Positions 8,827 through 17,482 are shown, counted from the first letter of the stretch. The stretch: 54,206 nt of DNA from Betaproteobacteria bacterium (GCA_023259135.1 JAHFQX010000002.1:54026-108231), one strand, 5' to 3'. Translations and numbers: made by a program. The notes: generated by a model from the letters alone, not told the origin.

Positions 8827-9519
8827 ATGGTCAGCGTTTCACTCCTCAAACCCCTGCCCGCCCGCTCGGCGCTGGCGGATGATATCCGCCACTGGCTGCG
8901 GGATTCGATCGTCAACCTGGACATCAAGCCGGGGGAGCAGCTCAATGAGTTGCTGCTGGCCGAGAAGCTGGGGGTTAGCCGTTCTCCCCTGCGGGAGGCC
9001 TTCCGGCTGCTGGAAGCGGAAGGCTTCGTGGTCCGGCAGTCGGGCAAGGGGGCCTATGTGCGGGAAGTGACGGCCAACGACGTGCTGGAGCTGTTCCCGG
9101 TGCGGGCCGCCCTGGAGGGGCTGGCGGCGGAACTGGCCGCCACCCGGCTCACCGACAAGGAATTGCGCGCACTGGGCAAGATCACCGAGAAAATGGCCCA
9201 AGCCGCCGAGCAGCGGAACGTGAAAGCCTACCAGCGGCTCAACTACGAATGCCACAAAGCCATCGTGCGGGGCGCCCATAACCGCCGCCTGGAAGAAATC
9301 ATCAACAATCTCGGCCGGCAGGCCATGTGGTTCTTCTTCACCACCGTGTTGTTCAGGAAATCCATGGACTATGCCATGGACAGCCACCGCGAGATTTACC
9401 GGGCTCTGGAAGCTCGGGACGGCAAGCTAGCGGCTCAATGTATTAGCGAACACATTATCGAGAGCGGCAAAAAGATCCTCGGTTTGTTCCCTCTCGGGGC
9501 ATCCGGCGGGACGACTTAA
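8827..9519 (+). CDS. GntR family transcriptional regulator, FadR/FCD subfamily
   Basis: A 230-residue DNA-binding regulator. The winged helix-turn-helix is at about residues 15-80 (AEKLGVSRSPLREAFRLLEA at 45-64, then EGFVVRQSGKGAYV), followed by an all-helical FCD ligand-binding domain at about 85-220. FCD regulators usually bind a carboxylic acid or acyl-CoA and are often repressors. The ATG at 8827 has no Shine-Dalgarno sequence and lies 7 bases after a possible -10 box, so a leaderless message is possible. It sits between the thiolase pair and the large catabolic array, and the flanking identical TGTATACAATAT sites suggest it controls itself and whatever begins near 9560. Confidence 0.93.
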   Translation: MVSVSLLKPLPARSALADDIRHWLRDSIVNLDIKPGEQLNELLLAEKLGVSRSPLREAFRLLEAEGFVVRQSGKGAYVREVTANDVLELFPVRAALEGLAAELAATRLTDKELRALGKITEKMAQAAEQRNVKAYQRLNYECHKAIVRGAHNRRLEEIINNLGRQAMWFFFTTVLFRKSMDYAMDSHREIYRALEARDGKLAAQCISEHIIESGKKILGLFPLGASGGTT

Positions 9520-9547
9520 AAACCAGGGTTGTTTTTTAACTTTGTTC

Positions 9548-9559
9548 TGTATACAATAT
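9548..9559. promoter_or_regulatory. Second GntR-type operator copy
   Basis: TGTATACAATAT, identical over 12 bases to the site in front of gntR. It is followed by CAATATTCAATATTG, a near-perfect palindrome at about 9569-9583. It lies 29 bases past the gntR stop and just before the CoA-transferase remnant. It may be the promoter operator of the downstream catabolic array, or of a gene since lost. Confidence 0.5.
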
Positions 9560-9593
9560 TCGATATCCAATATTCAATATTGAGTTACTCTCA

Positions 9594-9960
9594 GCTAATC
9601 GCGAGGCGTTGGATGCAGAATCAACGTCCTGATGCGATAGAGGACCAAGGCTGAATGGGAAAAAATCCTGGAAGAATACGATGTTCCCCACGCGGGCATC
9701 CTGACCATCAACGAGGCCTTGGAACAGCCCCACGCCCAAGCCCGGGAGATGGTGGTAACGGTGGACCACCCGAAAGCCGGGCCGATTCGTATGGTGGGGC
9801 GTCCCATAAAATATACGGGAGCGTCTCACGAACCCCTGGAACCCCCACCAGGGCTCGGGCAGGACACCCGTCAAATGTCTTGGGATACCCCCCCGAAACC
9901 CTGGACGCCTTGGAGCGCGAAGGGGTTGTCAACGCGTCGGATAACCCGGTAACAACTTAG
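9594..9960 (+). pseudogene. Decayed 3' remnant of a family III CoA-transferase gene
   Basis: Translated piecewise, this matches the last third of the CoA-transferases at 23548 and 29313: NREALDAE (9597-9620), then after a one-base loss NVLMR, an in-frame TAG (9638-9640), then AEWEKILEEYDVPHAGIL and MVVTVDHP...IRMVGRPIKYTG. Near 9885 a small deletion shifts frame again, after which GYPPETLDALEREGVV is readable. The 5' two thirds of the gene, including the catalytic Asp region, are absent. It cannot encode an active enzyme. It marks the left edge of the AT-richer block that runs to about 17480. Confidence 0.8.
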
Positions 9961-9971
9961 TGAGCCATACG

Positions 9972-11552
9972 ATGGACAACAGCACCATACGCGCCAGACT
10001 CCTCGATATCCGCGACTACGGCCAGGCTCGACGAGAATTTTCTTGGGAGGGTTTGTGGGAAATCATGGATGGCTCCCCGGCCCATCTCAACATCGCCCAC
10101 GAGTGCATCGACCGTCATCCCGACACCACTATCGCGGCACGCATCCAATTCGCGGACGGTCACCGGGAGATTTACAGCTTCCGGGAACTCAAGGCATGGA
10201 CTTCCCGCTTCGCCTATTTTCTCGGCCACGAGAGGATCGAGCGAGGCGATTGTATCGCCATCATGTTGGATCCTTCGCTGGAGTTCCTCGCGTGCAAATT
10301 TGGCGCCATGAAGCGTGGCGTCACTGTGGCGTTGCTTTCCACCCTGTTCGGGGCGGACGCCGTCCTCCAGCGGATTGAGCAGTGCAAACCCAAGCTATTG
10401 ATCGTGCCGCCCGGCTCTAAAATCCGTCTTGGAGACCATCTCGGCGTGCGGGTGGTTGAGGCCGACGCCGCCCTGCGCACCGCTCTCGCGGCGGAACCCG
10501 ACTCTTTTCCTGTCGCCGACACCTCCGCCGACGATCTGGCCTTCTATCTGTTCACGTCGGGGACGACCCGCAAACGGGCGGCGGCCATTCCACACCGCCA
10601 TAGGGCCGTGGTCACGCTGATGCAAAGTGCCTTATACGGGTTTGGTATCCGCCCCGGTGACGTTTTCTTCTCCCCGTCTTCGCCGGCCTACGGCTTCAGC
10701 GCTCACACCTTGATTTCTCCTTTGGCATTGGGGGTTGGGGTGGGATCTTTGTCGGGCCCCTTCGACCCGATTCGCGTATTGGAAGCCCTGCAAGAATTCC
10801 GCATTACCAATCTTTGTGCCCCACCTACGGCCTACCGGGGGATCATGAAATCGGGGCGAATCGGTGACTATCGTCTAGTTCTGGAAAAAGCCACTTATTC
10901 GGGCGAACCCATGGATTCGACGACGGCGCAGTGGGTACAGGCGAATTTCAAGGTACCGGCGTGCGGCGTTTATGGCTCTGCCGAGGTCAGCACCTTTATC
11001 GGCAATTACCCCGGATTCGACGGCTTTGTTGTCAAGCCCGGCGCCCTGGGCAAGCCTTTTCCCGGCCGGGAAGTCACCATTCTAGACGAAACAGGAAAAC
11101 CCTGTCCTCTCGGGGTTACCGGAGAGATCGCGATCCGCAAGCGTGGGGAATGGTTTCTCATCAAAGATCGGGGTTCGATGGATGAAGACGGCTACTTCTA
11201 CCATGCAGGTCGCTCGGACGACGCCATCATCTCCGCCGGCTACACCATCAGCGCAACCGAAATGGAAGACGTCCTGTTCAGGCACAAGGACGTAAAGGAC
11301 GTCGCCGTGATCGGAGCCAAGGACGAAATGCGCGGCCTGATTCCCAAGGCTTTTATAGTCAGCGACCGGCGTGGACCCGAGTTCGTCTCCGAGTTGCAGA
11401 TGTTCGCCAAGGAGCACCTCGGCAAGCACGAATACCCCAGGGCCGTGGCTTTCCTGGAGGTCCTACCCCGCACCACCGCAAGCAAGATTGACCGCAAAAT
11501 CTTGCGCGCCATGGATGCGGGCAACGACGAGCGGAGCGGTTTGGAAACCTGA
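9972..11552 (+). CDS. AMP-dependent acyl-CoA synthetase, benzoate-CoA-ligase-like
   Basis: A 526-residue ANL-superfamily protein that should form an acyl-CoA from a carboxylic acid, ATP and CoA. Visible motifs are YGSAEVSTF (A5), the DEDGYFYHAGRSDDAI hinge region with SAGYTISATEME (A7-A8), and LPRTTASKIDRKIL (A10 with its Lys). The phosphate-binding A3 loop is unusual: TSGTTRKRA at residues 195-203 instead of the common TSGTTGxPK, so the second glycine and the usual Lys position are changed. The organisation resembles benzoate or short-chain acid ligases. The start is uncertain: ATG at 9972 or GTG at 9960, neither with a good ribosome-binding site. It is followed at 31 bases by a hydratase gene. 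Confidence 0.85.
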   Translation: MDNSTIRARLLDIRDYGQARREFSWEGLWEIMDGSPAHLNIAHECIDRHPDTTIAARIQFADGHREIYSFRELKAWTSRFAYFLGHERIERGDCIAIMLDPSLEFLACKFGAMKRGVTVALLSTLFGADAVLQRIEQCKPKLLIVPPGSKIRLGDHLGVRVVEADAALRTALAAEPDSFPVADTSADDLAFYLFTSGTTRKRAAAIPHRHRAVVTLMQSALYGFGIRPGDVFFSPSSPAYGFSAHTLISPLALGVGVGSLSGPFDPIRVLEALQEFRITNLCAPPTAYRGIMKSGRIGDYRLVLEKATYSGEPMDSTTAQWVQANFKVPACGVYGSAEVSTFIGNYPGFDGFVVKPGALGKPFPGREVTILDETGKPCPLGVTGEIAIRKRGEWFLIKDRGSMDEDGYFYHAGRSDDAIISAGYTISATEMEDVLFRHKDVKDVAVIGAKDEMRGLIPKAFIVSDRRGPEFVSELQMFAKEHLGKHEYPRAVAFLEVLPRTTASKIDRKILRAMDAGNDERSGLET

Positions 11553-11583
11553 ACACTTAAACCCAAGCAAAAGGAATGATTAC

Positions 11584-12738
11584 ATGTCATCAGCACTTGA
11601 AGATCCCACCAAGCACCGGCATCACCAACCCATCACGGAAGAGGCCGTGGAAGAACTGCGTCGGAGGATAGGCGAAAAGATCTCCCCCCAGCCCGATCCA
11701 TGGAACTACGAGGCGACGTGGGACACGATCCGGCATTTTGCCCATGGCGCAGGCGACGACAACCCCCTGTTCTGCGACCCGGAGTACGCCAAGACAACCC
11801 AGTATGGCGACATCATCGCCCCCCCGTCTTTTCTGTTTTCTTGCTCCCGAGTGGTCAGCGGCTGGATCGGCGGCCTGCCCGGGGTCCATGGCATGTATGG
11901 CGGCACCGAATTCGAATTCCATCGCACCGTCCGCCGTGGTGACTCCATTCGCACCGAAGCTTGGCTTGACGATATTAGCGAGAAGAACACCAAGTTCGCC
12001 GGTCGCTCAATCATCCAGACCTACCGGGTCGAATTCTTTAACCAACACGATCAGTTGGTAGCCCAAGGCAAAAGCTGGTTCTTTCGCACCGACCGGGATT
12101 CGACGCGTCGCCGCAACGAAAAGTACCAGGACATCGAGAAAATGCGCCAGCACGTATACTCCGACGAGGAGCTTACCCGCACCTACCGGCTCTACGATGA
12201 AGAGAGCGTCCGTGGCGCCGAGCCCCGCTTATGGGAAGACGTCAAGGTCGGGGAGAGTCTGCCGAGGATGGCCAAGGGGCCGATGACGGTAAGCGGATTC
12301 ATCGCCTTTACCCAAGGATGGGGCGGAATTTACGTCCGCTCCAATAAGATCGCCTACAAGCAGATGAGGCGCCACCCGGCGCTCGGCATCAAGAACCGTT
12401 TCGGGATCCCGGACAACCCCGAACGCGTCCATTGGGAAACCGATTTTGCCCTGGAAGTCGGAGCTCCCGGCGCTTTCGACTACGGCCCGGAACGGGGCTC
12501 CTGGTTCATGCATCAGATTACAAACTGGATGGGGGACGATGGATTTATTGCCTTTCACACCTACAAGATCCGCCGCCACAACCCCGAAGGGGATCTTTTG
12601 TTCATCGACGCGAAGGTGACGCGCAAATTCGAGGAGGCTGGGCGCAAATTAGTGGAAATCGAACAAATTGCTCATAACCAAAACGATGAGCTTTCGGCTT
12701 TTGCTACAGGCCGTGTTGTTCTGCCATCTCGGGGTTGA
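11584..12738 (+). CDS. Double hot-dog MaoC/FAS1-like dehydratase, copy 1
   Basis: A 384-residue protein with two hot-dog domains, roughly residues 20-190 and 215-375. The N-terminal domain carries a hydratase-2-like motif, GDDNPLFCDPEYA at 58-70, with Phe63 where the catalytic His is expected. The C-terminal half has PMTVSGFIAFTQGWGG and NWMGDDGF...KIRRHNPEGD. It is a clear paralogue of the genes at 20227 and 21381. The family suggests hydration or dehydration of an acyl-CoA. AAGGAATG precedes the ATG. It probably shares a transcript with the ligase upstream and the TctC-type gene downstream. Confidence 0.88.
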   Translation: MSSALEDPTKHRHHQPITEEAVEELRRRIGEKISPQPDPWNYEATWDTIRHFAHGAGDDNPLFCDPEYAKTTQYGDIIAPPSFLFSCSRVVSGWIGGLPGVHGMYGGTEFEFHRTVRRGDSIRTEAWLDDISEKNTKFAGRSIIQTYRVEFFNQHDQLVAQGKSWFFRTDRDSTRRRNEKYQDIEKMRQHVYSDEELTRTYRLYDEESVRGAEPRLWEDVKVGESLPRMAKGPMTVSGFIAFTQGWGGIYVRSNKIAYKQMRRHPALGIKNRFGIPDNPERVHWETDFALEVGAPGAFDYGPERGSWFMHQITNWMGDDGFIAFHTYKIRRHNPEGDLLFIDAKVTRKFEEAGRKLVEIEQIAHNQNDELSAFATGRVVLPSRG

Positions 12739-12754
12739 GGGGAATCATGAAATT

Positions 12755-13738
12755 ATGAAATTGCCAATGAAGTTTATCGGGTTATTAGCAAATGGAATGC
12801 TGGCTCTGGCTCTGGCTTTGGGCCCTATTGAGGCTGGGGCCCAGACCTATCCTTCTAAACCGATCCGAATTATCTTGCCCCAGGGTGCCGGCGGCAGCAC
12901 CGATATCGTCGCCCGGATGATTGCCCAGAAGCTGGGGGAATCCTTAGAGCAGCACGTGGTGGTGGAGAACCGGCCAGGCGCTGCTGGGATCATCGGCGTG
13001 GATGCCGTGGCCAAAGCGGCTCCCGATGGTTATACGATTCTGCTTGGTTCCAGTACTATGATGGCTGCCAACATTAGCCTATACAGTAAGCTGCCTTTCG
13101 ACCCGGTGAAGGATCTAACGCCGCTGGCCATGGCTGCCGCGGCTCATTTTGTGTTTGCCGTGCATCCGTCGGTGCCAGCCAACAACATAAAGGAGCTGAT
13201 CGCTCTGGCCAAAGCCGAACCCGGTAAACTCAACTATGGTTCTGGAAGCAGCTCGGCTCAGATCTGCGTCGAGATGCTCAAATCCTTGGCCAGAGTGGAT
13301 ATCACCATGGTGCCTTACAAGAGCTCTTCCCAGGCCTTGAATGATTTGATGGCGGGACAGGTGCAGCTGGTATGCGAGCCCCCGACGACCGCAGTGCCCA
13401 ACGCCAAGGCTGGCAGGCTGAGGATCCTGGCGATCACGAGTCCAGAGCGCACCAGTATTGCCCCAGAATACCCTACAGTGGCGGAGGCAGGTGTGCCGGG
13501 GTTTGAGTACGAGGCCTGGGTCGGTTTCTTCGCCCCGGCCGGGATCCCCAAAAATATTGCCGCTAAATTGAGTGCCGAAATCGTCAAGGTACTGGAGCAG
13601 CCCGATTTGGTAAAAAAAATAAAGAGTGTCGGATTCAAGCCGATCCCCGCCAGCGCCGAACAATTGGCGGCCATTCAGAAGGCTGAAATAGCTCGATTGG
13701 CGAAGGTTATCAAAGAAGCTGGGATCAAGGTCGAGTAG
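12755..13738 (+). CDS. TctC/Bug-type periplasmic substrate-binding protein, copy 1
   Basis: A 327-residue exported protein of the tripartite tricarboxylate transporter receptor (Bug) family. The signal peptide is LLANGMLALALALG..., with likely cleavage after AGA before QTYPSKP. The mature start YPSKPIRIILPQGAGGSTD is the usual ligand loop. These proteins bind carboxylic acids in the periplasm. The ATG at 12755 overlaps the stop of a three-codon ORF (ATG AAA TTA TGA, 12747-12758) that has the better Shine-Dalgarno, GAGGGGAATC, so the true start could be at 12755 or 12767. No TctA/TctB membrane genes are in the window. Base composition is more AT-rich than in flanking genes. Confidence 0.9.
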   Translation: MKLPMKFIGLLANGMLALALALGPIEAGAQTYPSKPIRIILPQGAGGSTDIVARMIAQKLGESLEQHVVVENRPGAAGIIGVDAVAKAAPDGYTILLGSSTMMAANISLYSKLPFDPVKDLTPLAMAAAAHFVFAVHPSVPANNIKELIALAKAEPGKLNYGSGSSSAQICVEMLKSLARVDITMVPYKSSSQALNDLMAGQVQLVCEPPTTAVPNAKAGRLRILAITSPERTSIAPEYPTVAEAGVPGFEYEAWVGFFAPAGIPKNIAAKLSAEIVKVLEQPDLVKKIKSVGFKPIPASAEQLAAIQKAEIARLAKVIKEAGIKVE

Positions 13739-13898
13739 CCATTTTCGGCGACATCCTTATTCCGGAGCACGTAGTTTCCTCTTCCCAGGGTTAATGATCC
13801 AAGGTTGATCGCCTGGGGTGCGCCACTGCGCCACCCGGAAAAAAACTGGTGGGGCCGTTAGACTAAATTGATCGTTACATACCAAGAAGGAAGTCGCT

Positions 13899-14888
13899 AT
13901 GTATTTATTTAGCTATCGAGTGATTTTTAGATTATCTTACGCTGTGGCCCTGGCTGTTTTTACCTTCGCTCTCGCCAGTCATGCAGTCGCCCAAGCCTAT
14001 CCGGCCAAGCCGATTCGCATGATAGTCCCCTATCCTGCCGGGCAGGGCACCGACATCATGGCCAGAACTATCGCGGAGCGCCTGTCCGAGCGCCTTGGGC
14101 AGCGGATAGTCATAGACAATCGGCCGGGGGCCGGGGGCAATATCGGCACTGAACTGGCGGCGAAAGCGATCCCCGATGGTTACACCTTGGTCATGGGAAC
14201 TACCGCCACTCACGCAATGAACGCCAGCCTCTACAGCAACATTCCTTTCGACCACGTTAATGATTTCGCGCCCATCATCCTGGTAGGCGCGTTCCCGATG
14301 ATGCTGGTGACTCATACGGGGATTCCCGCCAGCTCGGTACAGGATGTCATCAAGATGGCCAAAGCAAGCCCCGGGATGTTGAACTTCGGCGTGGGAAGCA
14401 CTAGTTCACGGGTCTCAGTTGAACTTCTGAAGCGAACGGCCGGCATTGATGTGGTGCCGGTGCTTTATAAGGGCGCCACGGCGATGTTCACCGATCTCAT
14501 CGGAGAGCGCATCCAATTCGGATTCGAGACCGTCAGCGCGGCACTGCCCCAGATTAAAGCCGGCAAGCTCAAAGCCATAGCCGTCACCGCCCCCAAGCGC
14601 ACTGAGTTGGCGCCGGGCCTACCCACCTTCGCCGAATCCGGGCTGGCAGGCTACGACGTCGTGGTCTGGGTCGCTTTATTCGCTCCCAAGGGGACTCCTG
14701 GGGAGATTGTGGCAAAACTCAATGCTGAAGCGGAAAAAATCCTCCAAACCACCGAGATGCGCCAGCGAATGGTCACACTCGGCTATGACCCTGTCGGAGG
14801 GACCCCTGAGCAACTTGCTGCCTATGTGAAATCCGAAACCCAGAAATGGTCGCAGGCCATCAAGGAAGCTGGAATCAAGGTCGAGTAG
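13899..14888 (+). CDS. TctC/Bug-type periplasmic substrate-binding protein, copy 2
   Basis: A 329-residue Bug-family protein. A signal peptide of about 31 residues ends AVAQ before AYPAKPIRMIVPYPAGQGTD. AAGAAGGAAG precedes the ATG. It is much closer to the copy at 22566 (shared TDIMAR...IAERL, NRPGAGGNIGT, FGVGSTSSRVS-like stretches) than to copy 1. Its end, EAGIKVE, and about 35 bases past the stop resemble the end of copy 1. The 160-base gap 13739-13898 holds no gene. Expected ligand: a carboxylate related to whatever the adjacent CoA-activating enzymes use. Confidence 0.92.
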   Translation: MYLFSYRVIFRLSYAVALAVFTFALASHAVAQAYPAKPIRMIVPYPAGQGTDIMARTIAERLSERLGQRIVIDNRPGAGGNIGTELAAKAIPDGYTLVMGTTATHAMNASLYSNIPFDHVNDFAPIILVGAFPMMLVTHTGIPASSVQDVIKMAKASPGMLNFGVGSTSSRVSVELLKRTAGIDVVPVLYKGATAMFTDLIGERIQFGFETVSAALPQIKAGKLKAIAVTAPKRTELAPGLPTFAESGLAGYDVVVWVALFAPKGTPGEIVAKLNAEAEKILQTTEMRQRMVTLGYDPVGGTPEQLAAYVKSETQKWSQAIKEAGIKVE

Positions 14889-14940
14889 CCGTTTTCGGAG
14901 AGGCCCTTATTCCGGGGCGAACACCGCTTACCATGTGGAT

Positions 14941-14966
14941 CGCCGCTTTTTCATTCGGAGAAGGAG
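14941..14966 (+). repeat. Leader element similar to the stem-loop before 26944
   Basis: CGCCGCTTTTTCATTCGGAG and the next 6 bases match the element at 26900-26920 apart from a two-base insertion and loss of the second stem arm. It lies 135 bases upstream of the TRAP binding protein gene at 15102. It is probably a leftover leader from a duplication or rearrangement. The rest of 14889-15033 has no visible gene. Confidence 0.5.
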
Positions 14967-15033
14967 TCGTATCGTTTAGATTGGGCGGTAGTCGGCCCTA
15001 GGTGTTTGCCGATCCCCAGGCGCAGGCACCGGC

Positions 15034-16160
15034 ATGTTCAAAACCAGTGGAAGGTTAAATTTGAGGAATTCGTAGGGGTACCCTTAAGAGGAGGAATTAC
15101 CATGGATCGAAGCAAAGCACTAACATGTTTCATTGTAGGAATTTTTGCCATTATCGTTATAGCATCCCAGTCCGCCACGGCCCAGGATAGGAAGCTGGTG
15201 CTCAGGGTCGCCGACCAGTTCCCCGTAAACCATTTTATACCACGCTACGGTATTAAACCCTGGATGGAACAGGTGACCAAGGCCACCAATGGGGAAGTTC
15301 AGTTCGAATACTATCCTGCGGAGCAATTGGGCAAAGCCAAAGATTTGCTGTCCCTGGTGCAGTCCGGGGTAGCCGATATCGTATTGTTTGCGCCGTCTTA
15401 TGCTTCCGACAAAATGCCGCTGGCTGCGGCGCTGGAATTACCCGGCATGTTCGACAGTTCCTGCCAAGGAACCACCATGCATTGGAAGTTGGCCAAGGAA
15501 GGAGGATTCCTTGCTCAGCGGGAATATGCTCCCAATGGCATACGGGTGCTGTTTTCACCCATGCTTCCCCCTTATAAAATGGTTTCAGCGAAGCGCAAGA
15601 TCGAGAATCGCGGGGATATCAAGGGCATGAAGTTGCGCATCTTGGGGGGGGCAATGGAACTGACCATGCACAAGTTGGAAGCAGTGGGTATAAAAATAGT
15701 GAGTTCCGATTTGTTTGAGGCTATCTCCCGAGGCACTCTGGACGGTGCCATCTTTTCCCATAGTGGGACGGTGGCCTACAACCTCCCGGCTAAATATGTC
15801 ACCGCCAGAGAAAGCTTCGGTTCAGCGGTAACGGTCTTCATCATTAGCGAGAACCGCTGGAAGCAGCTTCCCGATCATGTGAAGAAAGCGATGACGGAGG
15901 CGGGGGAGGCAGCCAACCACAGTGTATGCGCCGGGATGGACAAGGAGGAAGCTGATGCCCTGGAAAAACTTAAGCAGAATGGAGTGACGGCGGTACGCTG
16001 GTCGGCTGCGGATAAAAGGGAAATGGACGCGGTACTAGCGTCGGTGGCCGACGAATGGGCCGCGGAACTGGACAAGCGGGGCAAACCCGGCAGCGAAGTT
16101 CTAAAAGCCGTTCTGAAAGCCCGCAGCGGCCGTTGAGGCATGCCAGCAATTCGGTATCCC
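15034..16160 (+). repeat. Duplicated unit A: leader, TRAP binding protein gene and 3' flank
   Basis: The sequence from ATGTTCAAAACCAGTGGAAG through the TRAP binding-protein gene to GCAATTCGGTATCC past its stop is repeated, diverged, at 25713-26828. Because the non-coding leader and tail are also shared, this is a DNA-level duplication rather than two independent acquisitions. Confidence 0.7.
15102..16136 (+). CDS. TRAP transporter substrate-binding protein, DctP type, copy 1
   Basis: A 344-residue periplasmic binding protein. The signal peptide is followed by a likely cleavage site, SATA before QDRK. Mature motifs are LVLRVADQF, FEYYPAEQLGKAKDLLSL and SGVADIV, all standard for DctP proteins, and the organic-anion-binding Arg region LRILGGAMELT is present. 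GAGGAGGAATTACC precedes the ATG at 15102; longer in-frame starts lack support. Neither DctQ nor DctM membrane subunits are in the window. It sits between TctC-type genes and a CoA-transferase. Its closest relative here is the copy at 25773. Confidence 0.92.
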   Translation: MDRSKALTCFIVGIFAIIVIASQSATAQDRKLVLRVADQFPVNHFIPRYGIKPWMEQVTKATNGEVQFEYYPAEQLGKAKDLLSLVQSGVADIVLFAPSYASDKMPLAAALELPGMFDSSCQGTTMHWKLAKEGGFLAQREYAPNGIRVLFSPMLPPYKMVSAKRKIENRGDIKGMKLRILGGAMELTMHKLEAVGIKIVSSDLFEAISRGTLDGAIFSHSGTVAYNLPAKYVTARESFGSAVTVFIISENRWKQLPDHVKKAMTEAGEAANHSVCAGMDKEEADALEKLKQNGVTAVRWSAADKREMDAVLASVADEWAAELDKRGKPGSEVLKAVLKARSGR

Positions 16161-16235
16161 GTATTGAAATGGACCACGAAAAAGAAATAGCAGAGCGGAT
16201 TCCTGAAACAATGTTTAATGGTGGAGGGTCGATCA

Positions 16236-17459
16236 ATGTTCCAGGATATGGGTGATTCAGAACGCCCCTTCGAAGGCGTCCGCATTCTTGATTTCACACG
16301 GTACTTCGCAGGCCCCGTTGGTACGTTTCAGTTGGCCTTGTTGGGAGCAGACGTCATCAAGGTTGAGTCGATTGAAGGCGAGGACTTGCGTTACGATCAA
16401 TTGGCGAGTAGAGAATGGGGGGATCGTGGTATGTCTCCAGGGTTTCTCGCCGTAAACGGCAACAAGCGTAGCCTCGCCATTGATCTACGGCAGTCTAAGG
16501 GAATCGAAGTCGTCAAACGGCTGGCGAAAAATGTTGATGTCGTATGGGAGAACTTTCGACCTGGTGTAATGGACCAGCTCGGCCTGGGCTATACGATGCT
16601 TAGAGAAGCTAATCCGGGGCTGATTTATTGCGCTGTGACCGGCTTCGGTCAAACCGGACCCGAAAAATACACAGCCGCTTTCGATGGTAAAGTGCAAGCG
16701 ATGTCCGGCATGATGTCCCTCAACGGCGAGCCCGAACAGGGTCCCATGCGTGTCGGCTTACCCGCATGTGATTTAATCGGAGGACTGACGTCAGCATTTG
16801 CCGTCTCCAGCGCTCTTTACCAGCGTACCCGGACTGGCAGAGGGCAGTTCGTCGACGTGGCGATGCTCGATGCCACGCTTAGTGCGTTAATGGCGCCGAA
16901 CATAGTCGAGTACACGGTCACGGGGCACGTTCAAAAACAGTATGGGAACCTTTCTGTGTCAAATAAGCCAACTAGCGATCGTTTTCGCTGCGGCGACGGA
17001 TACATCATGTTGGCTGCGGTACGCGAAAAACACTTCGTCAATTTGATGCGCATTTTAGGACGAGAAGACGTACTCGATGATTCCCGCTTCAAAGACTGGT
17101 CGTCGCGGAGAAAAAATGCTCGTTTACTGCGAGAAATCATCGAGACAGCAATGGCGAATAGCACCCCAACAATCTGGGAAGAACGATTAACTAAGGCGGA
17201 CGTTCCATGTGCTACCATACATACTATCGATCAGATCGTTGCTCATCCTCAGCTTCAACGCCGCAATATCTTACAAAGAGTGGAAAGCCGATTTGGACCT
17301 CTTACGCTCGTCGGATCGGGTTTTGAACTCGCCTACGGTACTGGTCGCATCAAGCAGCCCCCACCCCAATTGGGCGAACATACGGAGAAGATTCTTATAG
17401 ATGCTGGTTATAGCTTAGGAGACGTCGGTAGCCTGCGCGAAGCAGGGATAATACTTTAA
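16236..17459 (+). CDS. Family III (CaiB/BaiF) CoA-transferase, AT-richer
   Basis: A 407-residue CoA-transferase that would move CoA between acids, for example from succinyl-CoA to an incoming acid, through an enzyme-bound Asp. Hallmarks: ALLGADVIKVE near residues 35-44, ENFRPGVMDQLGLGY at 105-119, and the catalytic Asp179 in VGLPACDLIGG. The start at 16236 has GGAGGG about 9 bases upstream; an ATG at 16218 is the alternative. Codon use is clearly different from neighbours: the row 17041-17100 has 27 G+C of 60, against 42 of 60 at 18301-18360. That suggests a different origin. It ends 23 bases before a truncated ligase fragment. Confidence 0.92.
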   Translation: MFQDMGDSERPFEGVRILDFTRYFAGPVGTFQLALLGADVIKVESIEGEDLRYDQLASREWGDRGMSPGFLAVNGNKRSLAIDLRQSKGIEVVKRLAKNVDVVWENFRPGVMDQLGLGYTMLREANPGLIYCAVTGFGQTGPEKYTAAFDGKVQAMSGMMSLNGEPEQGPMRVGLPACDLIGGLTSAFAVSSALYQRTRTGRGQFVDVAMLDATLSALMAPNIVEYTVTGHVQKQYGNLSVSNKPTSDRFRCGDGYIMLAAVREKHFVNLMRILGREDVLDDSRFKDWSSRRKNARLLREIIETAMANSTPTIWEERLTKADVPCATIHTIDQIVAHPQLQRRNILQRVESRFGPLTLVGSGFELAYGTGRIKQPPPQLGEHTEKILIDAGYSLGDVGSLREAGIIL

Positions 17460-17482
17460 TTTTCTGTGTCATAAGTGTCATC

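Noticed and set aside
9540-9600. Possible insertion-sequence end near the AATATT-rich palindromes
   Set aside because: No transposase remnant, no matching inverted end near 17480 and no target duplication could be seen.
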